Positions 17,954 through 25,399 of a stretch of 46,965 bases of DNA are shown here, one piece after another; the stretch's first letter is position 1, and each line of letters begins with the position of its first letter. The stretch covers positions 1-46,965 of the forward strand of contig JAPLME010000001.1 in assembly GCA_026387175.1 (NCBI GenBank), written 5' to 3'. A program made the translations under genes and the position numbers. Source of the DNA: Candidatus Omnitrophota bacterium (GTDB lineage Bacteria; Omnitrophota; Gorgyraeia; 2-01-FULL-45-10). The notes below the pieces were generated by a model. It made no database searches and had not been told where the DNA came from. It saw only the letters and a program-made list of their open reading frames with translations.

Positions 17954-19282
17954 TTACCCTTTCAGTCTCTCTATTAAATATTTTTTCACGCCAGCGACGT
18001 CAATCCTATCCTGCTTCATCGTATCACGGTCGCGTATAGTGACTTTCTTGTCTGCGAGGCTGTCAACATCGACCGTAATGCAGTAAGGTGTCCCCACCTC
18101 ATCCTGCCTTCGGTAAAGCCTGCCGATCGAAGCTGTATCGTCGTACCTGACTTTCAAGTCTCTCTTAAGATCGTCTGTGATCTTATGGGCTAGCTCGACT
18201 ATATCCGGCCGGTTCCGCAGAAGCGGCAGCACCGCCGCTTTCAATGGCGCGAGGCTTTTATGCAAGCCCAGTACGACACGCTTTTCATCCCTGACCTTCT
18301 CCTCGCGATAAGCGTCAAAAAGAAACGCGAGTATCGAACGGTCGATGCCGCCTGACGGCTCGATAACATACGGAACATACCGCTCATTAGTTACATCATC
18401 GAAATATTCGATATCTTTGCCGCTGAGACGGCTATGCTGCCTAAGGTCAAAATCGGTCCTATTGGCTATGCCCTCAAGTTCGGACCAGCCGAACGGGAAC
18501 TGATACTCGATATCGGTGCAGGCCTTCGCGTAGTGCGCCAGCTCATTTTTTTCATGCTGGCGCATTCTCAGATTTTCTTTTTTGAGGCCGAACTTCACAT
18601 ACCAGTTAAAACGCTCGTCAACCCATTTAGAATACCACTCTTCGTCTGTGCCGGGTTTCACGAAAAATTCTATCTCCATCTGCTCGAATTCGCGCGAACG
18701 GAACGTAAAACTCTTCGTGGTGACTTCATTGCGGAAGGACTTCCCCATCTGCGCTATGCCGAAAGGGACTTTACGCCTCATCGAATCGACGACGTTCTTG
18801 AAGTTAACGAAGATGCCCTGAGCGGTCTCAGGCCTTAGATATGTCAGGCTTGCCGCGTCTTCTATCGGGCCAAGGTGGGTTTTGAGCATCATATTGAACT
18901 GGCGCGGTTCAGTGAGCTCCCCGTCGCACTCCGGGCATTTTTTGCCGGTCACATGCTCTACCTTAAAGCGCTTCCTGCAGGATTTACAATCCACGAGAGT
19001 GTCTTCGAAATTCGATACGTGGCCCGATGCCATCCAGGTTTCCGGCCTCATCAGGATAGCGCAGTCCAGGCCGTCGATATCATCGCGTTCATAGACGTTC
19101 GACCGCCACCAGGCCTCTTTGAGATTGCGCTTGAGTTCTGCGCCAAGCGGGCCGTAGTCCCATGTCGCCGCCAGGCCGCCGTAGATCTCGCTGGACTGAA
19201 AGATAAAACCCCTCCTCTTGCATAGAGAGACGATCTTATCCATCATGTCGGATTGGGGTTCTTTCGGTTCGGGTTGCTGCAT
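17954..19282 (-). CDS. glyS: Glycyl-tRNA synthetase, single-chain class II type
   Basis: It charges tRNA-Gly. This is the alpha2 (bacterial/eukaryal GlyQS) form, starting with 'IVSLCKRRGFIFQSSEIYGGL'. It has class II motif 2 around 'GKSFRNEVTTKSFTFRSREFEQME', motif 3 near 'GGIDRSILAFL', and an anticodon-binding domain at the end. A zinc-binding pattern CxxC...CxxC surrounds 'CKSCRKRF...CPECDG'. ATG at 19282 gives 442 residues. An in-frame TTG ten codons upstream lacks a Shine-Dalgarno sequence and is less likely. ppdK follows after 5 bases. Confidence 0.96.
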   Translation of the reverse strand: MQQPEPKEPQSDMMDKIVSLCKRRGFIFQSSEIYGGLAATWDYGPLGAELKRNLKEAWWRSNVYERDDIDGLDCAILMRPETWMASGHVSNFEDTLVDCKSCRKRFKVEHVTGKKCPECDGELTEPRQFNMMLKTHLGPIEDAASLTYLRPETAQGIFVNFKNVVDSMRRKVPFGIAQMGKSFRNEVTTKSFTFRSREFEQMEIEFFVKPGTDEEWYSKWVDERFNWYVKFGLKKENLRMRQHEKNELAHYAKACTDIEYQFPFGWSELEGIANRTDFDLRQHSRLSGKDIEYFDDVTNERYVPYVIEPSGGIDRSILAFLFDAYREEKVRDEKRVVLGLHKSLAPLKAAVLPLLRNRPDIVELAHKITDDLKRDLKVRYDDTASIGRLYRRQDEVGTPYCITVDVDSLADKKVTIRDRDTMKQDRIDVAGVKKYLIERLKG

Positions 19283-19336
19283 ATTTAGTAATATATCCTG
19301 TAATAATATCAATCGGTAATAACTGCGAATTGCGTT

Positions 19337-19365
19337 ATCCTAACACACGCCATACCTAAAATCAA
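19337..19365 (-). promoter_or_regulatory. Candidate promoter of glyS-ppdK
   Basis: TTGATT (19365-19360), a 17-base spacer and TAGGAT (19342-19337) occur on the minus strand in the 105-base gap between recO and glyS. The gap interrupts an otherwise tightly packed run, which supports a separate promoter here. Confidence 0.45.
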
Positions 19366-19387
19366 GCGAAAAGCTCATACGAAAAAT

Positions 19388-20137
19388 CTACTCGATCTCT
19401 TTGATAAACTGGACGGTCTTCAGGCGGCGCTCTATATGGTAATCGAGGTATCGGCGGAGCAGCCTCTCGAGCTCTTTACCCACCTCGGCGGAGACCTTCA
19501 CCATGGCCGCTCTCTCGAATGATGACGATCGTATGTGCTCCATGAATTTCACCGTGCCGGGCAGTATCGATACCGCCATCCTGTCGGTAGAGAGGCATTC
19601 CTTACATATGAGCCCTCCGTGCTGGAGGCTGAATCTGGGATTGGGGCCGGCTTTCTTGCCGCAGTTCGCGCACTCATCCAGATTGGGCATGAGCCCGAGC
19701 AAGCTCAGGAGTTTTATCTCAAATATCCGCGCGGCGCGCCTGTAGCTCGAAATGCCCTCGAGAAGAGTTATGCTATTTAGGGTTAGGTCGAAGACCTCAC
19801 TGTTTTTATCCGAGAGACTCGTGACCGAATCCAAAAGCTCTATCATATATGCGGCATAGGAAAGTTTCTCGAGCGACATCCTGATAGGGTTGAAATAATT
19901 TAAAAGGTCGCACTGAGATATGGTAAATATCTCGCCTCCCTTTCTCTCATAGAACACTATCTCGTCAAGCGCGAATAGCTCGAAGGCCCCGCCGCCAAAA
20001 GACGCTCTCGGCCCTCTGACGCCGCGGACTATCCCTTTTATCTTGCCAAAGTCCCTGGTATAAAAAGTCAGCAGTATGCTGGTCTCTCTCAGGTCCTGAC
20101 GGCGCAGCAAGATCCCGTCGCTCTTTTGTATCGGCAT
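19388..20137 (-). CDS. recO: DNA repair protein RecO
   Basis: RecO helps load RecA on SSB-coated single strands in the RecFOR pathway. The 249-residue protein begins with the OB fold ('GILLRRQDLRETSILLTFYTRDFGKIKGIVRGVR'-type start, residues 8-41). It has the family's four-Cys zinc site 'CANCGKK' plus 'CKEC' at about 155-180. It starts 4 bases after the dgkA-PAP2 gene. Confidence 0.94.
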   Translation of the reverse strand: MPIQKSDGILLRRQDLRETSILLTFYTRDFGKIKGIVRGVRGPRASFGGGAFELFALDEIVFYERKGGEIFTISQCDLLNYFNPIRMSLEKLSYAAYMIELLDSVTSLSDKNSEVFDLTLNSITLLEGISSYRRAARIFEIKLLSLLGLMPNLDECANCGKKAGPNPRFSLQHGGLICKECLSTDRMAVSILPGTVKFMEHIRSSSFERAAMVKVSAEVGKELERLLRRYLDYHIERRLKTVQFIKEIE

Positions 20138-20141
20138 CGTA

Positions 20142-20840
20142 TCAGCGGAATATCTGGAACACTAATGTCGCGAGAAGGATCCCGAGCACAGCGCCCGCTA
20201 TCACTTCCCACACGGTATGAACGGCGTCTTTCACTCTGTGGCGCGCTATGAGGAACGCCATCAGGAACGACAGTATTATGACGATGGAGTTATTGGTGAA
20301 GAAAGCTATGATAGTCCATATGGCGAAAGCGATCGCGGAATGCCCCGACGGCATGCCGCCGCGCAGAGGAGTGCCTTTATGAAATATGATCTTTCCCAGT
20401 ATGCTCGCGCCGAATACGAGTATCAGCGCTATAAAAGTTATATGCCACGGGGCGGTCCTGACGTTGATAAGCTGCGTACCTACGCTGAATGGAATCTTCT
20501 TATAGAAAAGAATATAACCGACGATCGTAGCATTTATCGCCGTGAGCAGCACCGCGCCAGAGGAGACATCCTTTATTATGCGCACGATCGGATGAAATTC
20601 TTTCTTTATCATATCCACGGTAAGTTCGATAGCGGTATTTATCATCTCGGCGAAGAGCACCAGCGTTATCGTTATGGCCAGTATCATTATCTCGCCGGCC
20701 GAGAAACTGAGGTATATCCCAAGAAGAAGGAAAAGGAGCGCCGTCAGGAAATGCGTCCTCATATTGCGCTCCGTCTTAAGGACGTATATGAAGCCTTCTA
20801 CTGCGGCGTTAAAACTTTCGATAAATTTTTGCAGCTGCAT
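20142..20840 (-). CDS. Fusion of DgkA-type lipid kinase and PAP2-type lipid phosphatase
   Basis: This 232-residue membrane protein joins two small enzymes. Residues 1-112 match the DgkA/undecaprenol kinase family ('AEMINTAIELTVDMI' at 64-78, 'IIKDVSSGAVLLTAINA' at 88-104). Residues 120-232 match PAP2 phosphatases, with PSGH at 164-167 and R202-x5-H208 as the third motif. The kinase half would phosphorylate an undecaprenol or diacylglycerol headgroup, and the phosphatase half removes phosphate, plausibly for lipid carrier recycling. The start overlaps the end of ybeY by 43 bases. Confidence 0.9.
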   Translation of the reverse strand: MQLQKFIESFNAAVEGFIYVLKTERNMRTHFLTALLFLLLGIYLSFSAGEIMILAITITLVLFAEMINTAIELTVDMIKKEFHPIVRIIKDVSSGAVLLTAINATIVGYILFYKKIPFSVGTQLINVRTAPWHITFIALILVFGASILGKIIFHKGTPLRGGMPSGHSAIAFAIWTIIAFFTNNSIVIILSFLMAFLIARHRVKDAVHTVWEVIAGAVLGILLATLVFQIFR

Positions 20841-21274
20841 AATTTATCCAATATCCGGTTCTGTTTTCTATCCATCCTGCGGCTGTCTACGGCCGTACCG
20901 TCATCATAGCCGAACAGGTGCAGTACGCCATGTATAATGTAGAGCACGATCTCATCAGCAAAGCCAGTGCCATAGAGCTTTGAATTTTCAAGAGCCGTAT
21001 CCAGGGATATCATTATCTCGCCCAGAAAGGCTTTCTGCCCGAAATCTTTTCTATCGATCTTAAAACTCAATACGTCTGTCGCCCTGTCCTCGAATTTATA
21101 TTTTCTATTGAATTTCCTGATGGATTTATCATCCAGAAAAATCAGCTCCAGCTCCACCAGACGGTCCTTATTGATTATCTTTAATATTTCCGCTGCCAGG
21201 TCTCGCGCATACCGTTTGTTTAGATTATACGACTTATGGAGATTTACTACCATTATCTTGTTTGACCTTGGCAT
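20798..21274 (-). CDS. ybeY: Endoribonuclease YbeY (rRNA maturation)
   Basis: YbeY is a metal-dependent RNase involved in 16S rRNA 3' maturation and ribosome quality control. The product is 158 residues. The family motif is 'HGVLHLFGYDD', where H115 and H119 are kept but the usual third His ligand is D125, a change also found in some other phyla. 'RATDVLSF' and 'GEIMIS' are also typical. A perfect 14-base palindrome (21284-21297) just after the aspS stop contains the AAGGAG ribosome-binding sequence and could hide it. An alternative ATG lies seven codons in (21253). Confidence 0.92.
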   Translation of the reverse strand: MPRSNKIMVVNLHKSYNLNKRYARDLAAEILKIINKDRLVELELIFLDDKSIRKFNRKYKFEDRATDVLSFKIDRKDFGQKAFLGEIMISLDTALENSKLYGTGFADEIVLYIIHGVLHLFGYDDGTAVDSRRMDRKQNRILDKLCSCKNLSKVLTPQ

Positions 21275-21295
21275 TCGCGTTTTAAGGAGCGCTCC

Positions 21296-23059
21296 TTATC
21301 TCTTTATCTTGATATTAAGTTCGTTGAGCTGCTTCTCATCAACGCCGGAAGGGGCGTTCGTCATCGGACAGAAGGCCTTCTGCGTCTTCGGGAAAGCTAT
21401 AACATCCCGTATCGAATCGCAGCCGACAAATAATGTCATCAGGCGGTCAAGGCCGAACGCCACGCCGCCGTGAGGCGGAGCGCCGTATTTGAACGCGTCG
21501 AGAAGGAAGCCGAACCTTAAATTCGCCTCGTCTTCATCGATACCTATCGTTTTGAATATCAGTTCCTGCATCTGCCTGTCATGTATCCTTATACTGCCGG
21601 AACCTATCTCGGTGCCGTTGATGACGAGATCGTACGAGCGCGATCTCACTTTATCCAGCGACTCGCCCTTTTCGAGCAGTCTCATATCATCCGGGTGGAC
21701 CGATGTGAATGGGTGGTGCTCGGATACCCATCTTTTGTCTTCCTCGCTATACTGAAAAAGCGGGAAGTCAGTGACCCATAGGAACTCGAACCTCTTCTCG
21801 TCTATAAGCCCCAGCCGCTTGCCAAGAAGCTTGCGCAGATTCGACATTGCATCGTATGCGATCTTCTTCTTATCGGCAACGATGAATATCATGTCGCCGT
21901 CGGAAGCATTGAGCGCAATCCTTATAGCTTCCAGCTCTTCTTTCGAGAAGAACTTATCGATCTGGGATACGAGGCCTGACGCTTCACATTTGAAGTTTGC
22001 GAGCCCTTTCGCGCCATACTCTTTTACAAATTCTATCAATTCATCCACCTGAGAGCGGGAATATGAAGCGCATCCTTTGGCGTTTATGGCAATGACCTTA
22101 CCAAGTTTACCCGCAACATCCCGGAATATCTTGAACTGGCAATCTTTAACTATATCCGTTATCTCGACCAGCTCGAGCCCAAACCTTATATCGGGCTTGT
22201 CGCAGCCGTATCTTGCGATAGAATCCGCGTATTTCAGCCTCGGAAACGGGGTCTTCAGCTCGATGCCTATCGCGTCTTTAAAGAGTTTTTTCATCAACCC
22301 TTCCGAGAGCTCATAGACGTCATCTTCCGTGACAAATGACATCTCTATATCGAACTGGGTGAATTCAGGCTGCCTGTCGGCCCTCAAGTCCTCGTCCCGA
22401 AAACACTTTGCTATCTGAAAATAGCGATCGAACGAGGCGACCATTAGTATCTGTTTAAATAACTGCGGCGACTGGGGCAGCGCGTAGAACATGCCCGGGT
22501 TCACTCTCGAGGGCACCAGATAGTCCCTTGCGCCCTCAGGCGTGGATTTGGTAAGTATCGGGGTCTCCACTTCTACAAAATTTCTTTCGTCAAAATAGTC
22601 GCGCGCGGATTTACAGACCTTATGTCTGAGCCTGAGGTTCCTCTGCATAGGGCCGCGCCTCAGATCCAGATATCTGTATTTCAACCGGCTCTCTTCAGTG
22701 ACGGATGCGTCATCCGTTATCTCGAACGGCGTAGTGTTCGCCTTATTCAGGATCTCGAGTGATTCGGCGGCTAGCTCGATCTGGCCCGTCGGAAGCTTCG
22801 GGTTCTCCGTGCCGGCGGGCCTTCTCTCGATCTTGCCGCTCACCCTTATAACGAATTCGGACCTCAGCTCTTCCGATTTTTTGTGCAGTTCCGCATTAAG
22901 CTTAGGATTAAAAACCACCTGAGTCAGACCGTATCCGTCACGGATATCTATAAATATCAGGTTGCCATGATCGCGTCTTGCGCCGACCCAGCCGCAAAGC
23001 GTAGAAGTCTCACCTATGTTCTTAGCTTTAAGCTCGCCGCAGGTATGCGTCCTTAACAT
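21296..23059 (-). CDS. aspS: Aspartyl-tRNA synthetase
   Basis: It charges tRNA-Asp. The 587-residue length and the inserted GAD domain (about 285-415) mark the bacterial type. An N-terminal OB fold binds the anticodon. Class II motif 2 is 'FRDEDLRADRQPEFTQFDIE' and motif 3 is 'GGVAFGLDRL'. The start overlaps hisS by 7 bases, so the two are co-translated. Whether it also charges tRNA-Asn cannot be judged here. Confidence 0.97.
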   Translation of the reverse strand: MLRTHTCGELKAKNIGETSTLCGWVGARRDHGNLIFIDIRDGYGLTQVVFNPKLNAELHKKSEELRSEFVIRVSGKIERRPAGTENPKLPTGQIELAAESLEILNKANTTPFEITDDASVTEESRLKYRYLDLRRGPMQRNLRLRHKVCKSARDYFDERNFVEVETPILTKSTPEGARDYLVPSRVNPGMFYALPQSPQLFKQILMVASFDRYFQIAKCFRDEDLRADRQPEFTQFDIEMSFVTEDDVYELSEGLMKKLFKDAIGIELKTPFPRLKYADSIARYGCDKPDIRFGLELVEITDIVKDCQFKIFRDVAGKLGKVIAINAKGCASYSRSQVDELIEFVKEYGAKGLANFKCEASGLVSQIDKFFSKEELEAIRIALNASDGDMIFIVADKKKIAYDAMSNLRKLLGKRLGLIDEKRFEFLWVTDFPLFQYSEEDKRWVSEHHPFTSVHPDDMRLLEKGESLDKVRSRSYDLVINGTEIGSGSIRIHDRQMQELIFKTIGIDEDEANLRFGFLLDAFKYGAPPHGGVAFGLDRLMTLFVGCDSIRDVIAFPKTQKAFCPMTNAPSGVDEKQLNELNIKIKR

Positions 23060-24324
23060 AAAGCCTTTCTCACTTCCTCGACAATAGAACCCATGCTGAC
23101 CATCGCCTGAGGCTCCTTACCGCTCATGTCTTTTACAGTCGCTTTGCCCTGTTTCAATTCATCCTCCCCTATCATAATAACGATCTTTGCTTTATTCTTA
23201 TCCGCGCTCCGGAGCTGCGATTTTAAAGATGTCTCGCCGATGTCCGTAAGCACCGTTATATTTTCCCGACCCACTCCATCCCTAAGCTTTTGCGCGATCT
23301 TTATTCCCTCTAGCTTTGCCGCGTCTCCCATCGTCGCTATATATATTATATTCCCGGGTTCCGGGCTCCGGCCTTCGGCCTTTAGCGCTATGATCATCCT
23401 TTCGATACCGAGAGCATAGCCTACCGCGCCGACGTCCGCCCCGCCCATATCCTTCACCAGATTGTCGTATCTTCCGCCGGCGCCTATCGCGTCCTGACCG
23501 CCCAAAGACGGATGCGTGATCTCGAAGACGGTCCCCGTATAGTAATCCAGCCCCCTGACGAGATTCTTAGTTTCCTCAAATTTTATTCCGAGCGCCGTAA
23601 GGTTGCCTTTAACTTTTTCAAAATGCCCCCTGCAACCGTCGCAGAGGCTCTCGATGACGTTCGGGGCATCCTTCACAATCTCTTTGCACCCCGGATTTTT
23701 ACAATCGAGCACCCTGAGCACATTCTTTTCCATCCTTGACCTGCAGTCGTCGCAGAGCTGCGAGCTCTTACCGCTCAGGTAGTTCTTAAGGTTCTGCGCG
23801 AATTTGGCCTTATCGGCTTTACAACCGAGCGTATTCAATTTTATATTAAAGCCTTTTAGGGCAAACCTCTTCATCAAATTATTGATCTGCGCTATGGCTT
23901 CTATGTCGGCAAAAGGGGAATTCGAACCTATCACTTCGGCGCCTATCTGGAAGAATTGCCTCAAGCGCCCTTTTTGCGGGCGCTCGGCCCTGAACATCGG
24001 GCCTATATAATATAGCCTGCTGATCGACGCCTCGCGCAGGAGAGCATGTTCAATGTAGGCCCTGACTATGGGCGCGGTACCTTCGGGTCTCATCGTGAGA
24101 GAGCGCTCTTTCCTGTCCGGGAAAGTAAACATCTCCTTCGTAACTATATCGGTGGTCTCGCCGATGCCGCGCACGAAGACAGAGGTATCCTCCAATATCG
24201 GCGTTCGTATCTCGGAATATCCTGAGGACTCAAACTCCCGACGGGCCGCGGCCTCTATATCGTGCCAGATCCACGCATCCTGAGGCAGCATATCCTCCAT
24301 CCCTCGCACGGACTTGTATTCCAA
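23053..24324 (-). CDS. hisS: Histidyl-tRNA synthetase
   Basis: It charges tRNA-His. The product is 423 residues. It begins with the typical 'RGMEDMLPQDAW', has class II motif 2 'FRAERPQKGRLRQFFQIGAE' and the histidine loop 'LVRGLDYYTGTVFE', and ends in an anticodon-binding domain. It follows HU by 26 bases and overlaps aspS. Confidence 0.97.
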   Translation of the reverse strand: MEYKSVRGMEDMLPQDAWIWHDIEAAARREFESSGYSEIRTPILEDTSVFVRGIGETTDIVTKEMFTFPDRKERSLTMRPEGTAPIVRAYIEHALLREASISRLYYIGPMFRAERPQKGRLRQFFQIGAEVIGSNSPFADIEAIAQINNLMKRFALKGFNIKLNTLGCKADKAKFAQNLKNYLSGKSSQLCDDCRSRMEKNVLRVLDCKNPGCKEIVKDAPNVIESLCDGCRGHFEKVKGNLTALGIKFEETKNLVRGLDYYTGTVFEITHPSLGGQDAIGAGGRYDNLVKDMGGADVGAVGYALGIERMIIALKAEGRSPEPGNIIYIATMGDAAKLEGIKIAQKLRDGVGRENITVLTDIGETSLKSQLRSADKNKAKIVIMIGEDELKQGKATVKDMSGKEPQAMVSMGSIVEEVRKALC

Positions 24325-24350
24325 TTTTACATCCTCCCGATAGCTATTAA

Positions 24351-24623
24351 CTACTTAACCTTCTTCTTCATAACCATGCCGACCTTAAAGGATACGACCT
24401 TTCTCTCCGGTATCGGCACCACCGCGCCTGTTTTCGGGTTCCTTCCTATCCTCGACCTTCTCGATTTCACTTTGAAGACCCCAAAATTCCTCAGTTCCAC
24501 CGTCTCGCCGTTCGCAAGAGCCGCGACTATGTGATCGAGCATTCTCTGCACCACCACCTTCACATCGATCTGCTTAATATTCGTCTCTTCCGATATCTTC
24601 AGCACTATCTCTTTTTTTGTCAT
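24351..24623 (-). CDS. HU/IHF family DNA-binding protein
   Basis: This 90-residue histone-like protein dimerises and bends DNA. The core 'LRNFGVFKVKSRRSRIGRNPKTG' region contains the beta-arm signature GRNPKTG. It is preceded by the 59-base two-hairpin element (24631-24689), which forms most of its leader. The N-terminus begins with the usual TKKEIV helix. HU and IHF types cannot be separated by eye. Confidence 0.96.
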   Translation of the reverse strand: MTKKEIVLKISEETNIKQIDVKVVVQRMLDHIVAALANGETVELRNFGVFKVKSRRSRIGRNPKTGAVVPIPERKVVSFKVGMVMKKKVK

Positions 24624-24630
24624 TTCGGCT

Positions 24631-24689
24631 CTCCAAGTTTATTAAGCCATATTACAGGCTAAGTGCTGATGTCTCCGACATCAGCCTTT
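24631..24689 (-). repeat. Two-hairpin 59-base element, copy 1 (upstream of HU)
   Basis: It matches 40132-40190 in 52 of 59 positions, same strand. Hairpin 1 is a 9-bp stem (GCTGATGTC/GACATCAGC) with a 3-base loop. Hairpin 2 is AGCC/GGCT, followed by AATAAACT and the gene's ribosome-binding site. Two of the seven differences form a T-A to C-G swap inside stem 1. The hairpin begins exactly at the TGA stop of the upstream gene. Confidence 0.85.
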
Positions 24690-25118
24690 GCGCGACAATC
24701 CGCCCTTATGTTCAAAGAATCTTTTGAAAAATACGGCTATAGGATTAAAATCTTCCAATCGTTTCCGTTTGTTCTTAAGACGTTCGCTGATACTATTCAG
24801 AAAAACGTACGAATCTCTCCAGTCCTCATTCAATTTTTTAAGGTTCTTCTCGGACATCAGCCTTATGCCTTTTATCGCGAGGACCCCTTCCACCGGATCC
24901 GTCAGCCGGGAGCGCGGCACATACTTAAAGTCCAGGCTATTGCTCAATACCGTATATTTGGATTTTATCACGTCCCTTACCCCAAGAAACTTGCCCTCAT
25001 CTTCGTCAGATATAATATCCTTGGACAGGGTTTCGTCATATATGGAACGAAATTTCGTCCAGAATTCCAGAAAACTCTTGAGCGCCTTTATATCGGCTTC
25101 TGTCTTTTTATCTATCAT
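24681..25118 (-). CDS. Hypothetical charged protein, 145 residues
   Basis: The protein was not recognised. It is soluble and helical, rich in Lys, Glu and Asp, with no signal peptide or membrane helix. 'RSRLTDPVEGVLAIKGIRL' is the most distinctive stretch. It has its own likely promoter (25142-25170) and is followed directly by the HU leader element, whose first hairpin starts at its stop codon. It may be transcribed with HU. The coding status rests on frame length, spacing and a start close to the promoter. Confidence 0.65.
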   Translation of the reverse strand: MIDKKTEADIKALKSFLEFWTKFRSIYDETLSKDIISDEDEGKFLGVRDVIKSKYTVLSNSLDFKYVPRSRLTDPVEGVLAIKGIRLMSEKNLKKLNEDWRDSYVFLNSISERLKNKRKRLEDFNPIAVFFKRFFEHKGGLSRKG

Positions 25119-25141
25119 AACATCCTATTTTTCAACGAGTT

Positions 25142-25170
25142 ATGGTAACATTGCCGCAAAATATTGTCAA
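25142..25170 (-). promoter_or_regulatory. Candidate promoter of the 145-residue gene and HU
   Basis: A perfect TTGACA (25170-25165), a 17-base spacer and TACCAT (25147-25142) lie 24 bases before the ATG. The -10 box is only 4 of 6. The rest of the gap (25171-25399) holds the dispersed repeat copy B. Confidence 0.5.
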
Positions 25171-25219
25171 GGGCAGATTTTTACAACTATCTAATGGCGA
25201 AAATATCCTAGAAACATCT

Positions 25220-25384
25220 CAGTCCGGCGTTTACTTTGGTGGCCCGCCTGGAGCGACTGTCGTGAAAATGCGATACTTTAAGGCGATATAGGCTTTATCA
25301 TCGCATTTTCACCACAGCGAATTTACATGCCTAATGTAAATTCGCGACAAGCGGAAGGCGGCCACCAAGGTAACCGCCTGACTG
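25220..25384 (+). repeat. Dispersed structured repeat, copy B (downstream of dnaE)
   Basis: The outer arms at 25220-25248 and 25357-25384 are nearly perfect inverted repeats of about 28 bases. The inner arms at 25262-25274 and 25300-25312 are perfect 13-base inverted repeats. Segments at 25246-25258, 25275-25290 (14 of 16) and 25314-25359 (46 of 46) match copy A at 3058-3250 in the inverted orientation. The 46-base core holds a perfect 12-bp hairpin with a 5-base loop. Arms differ between copies while keeping pairing. Confidence 0.87.
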
Positions 25385-25399
25385 GGGACGACCAAAAAT

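Noticed and set aside
20798-21274. Inactive YbeY because the third zinc-ligand His is Asp
   Set aside because: Asp occurs at this position in YbeY of other phyla, such as Bacteroidetes, and the rest of the motif is intact.
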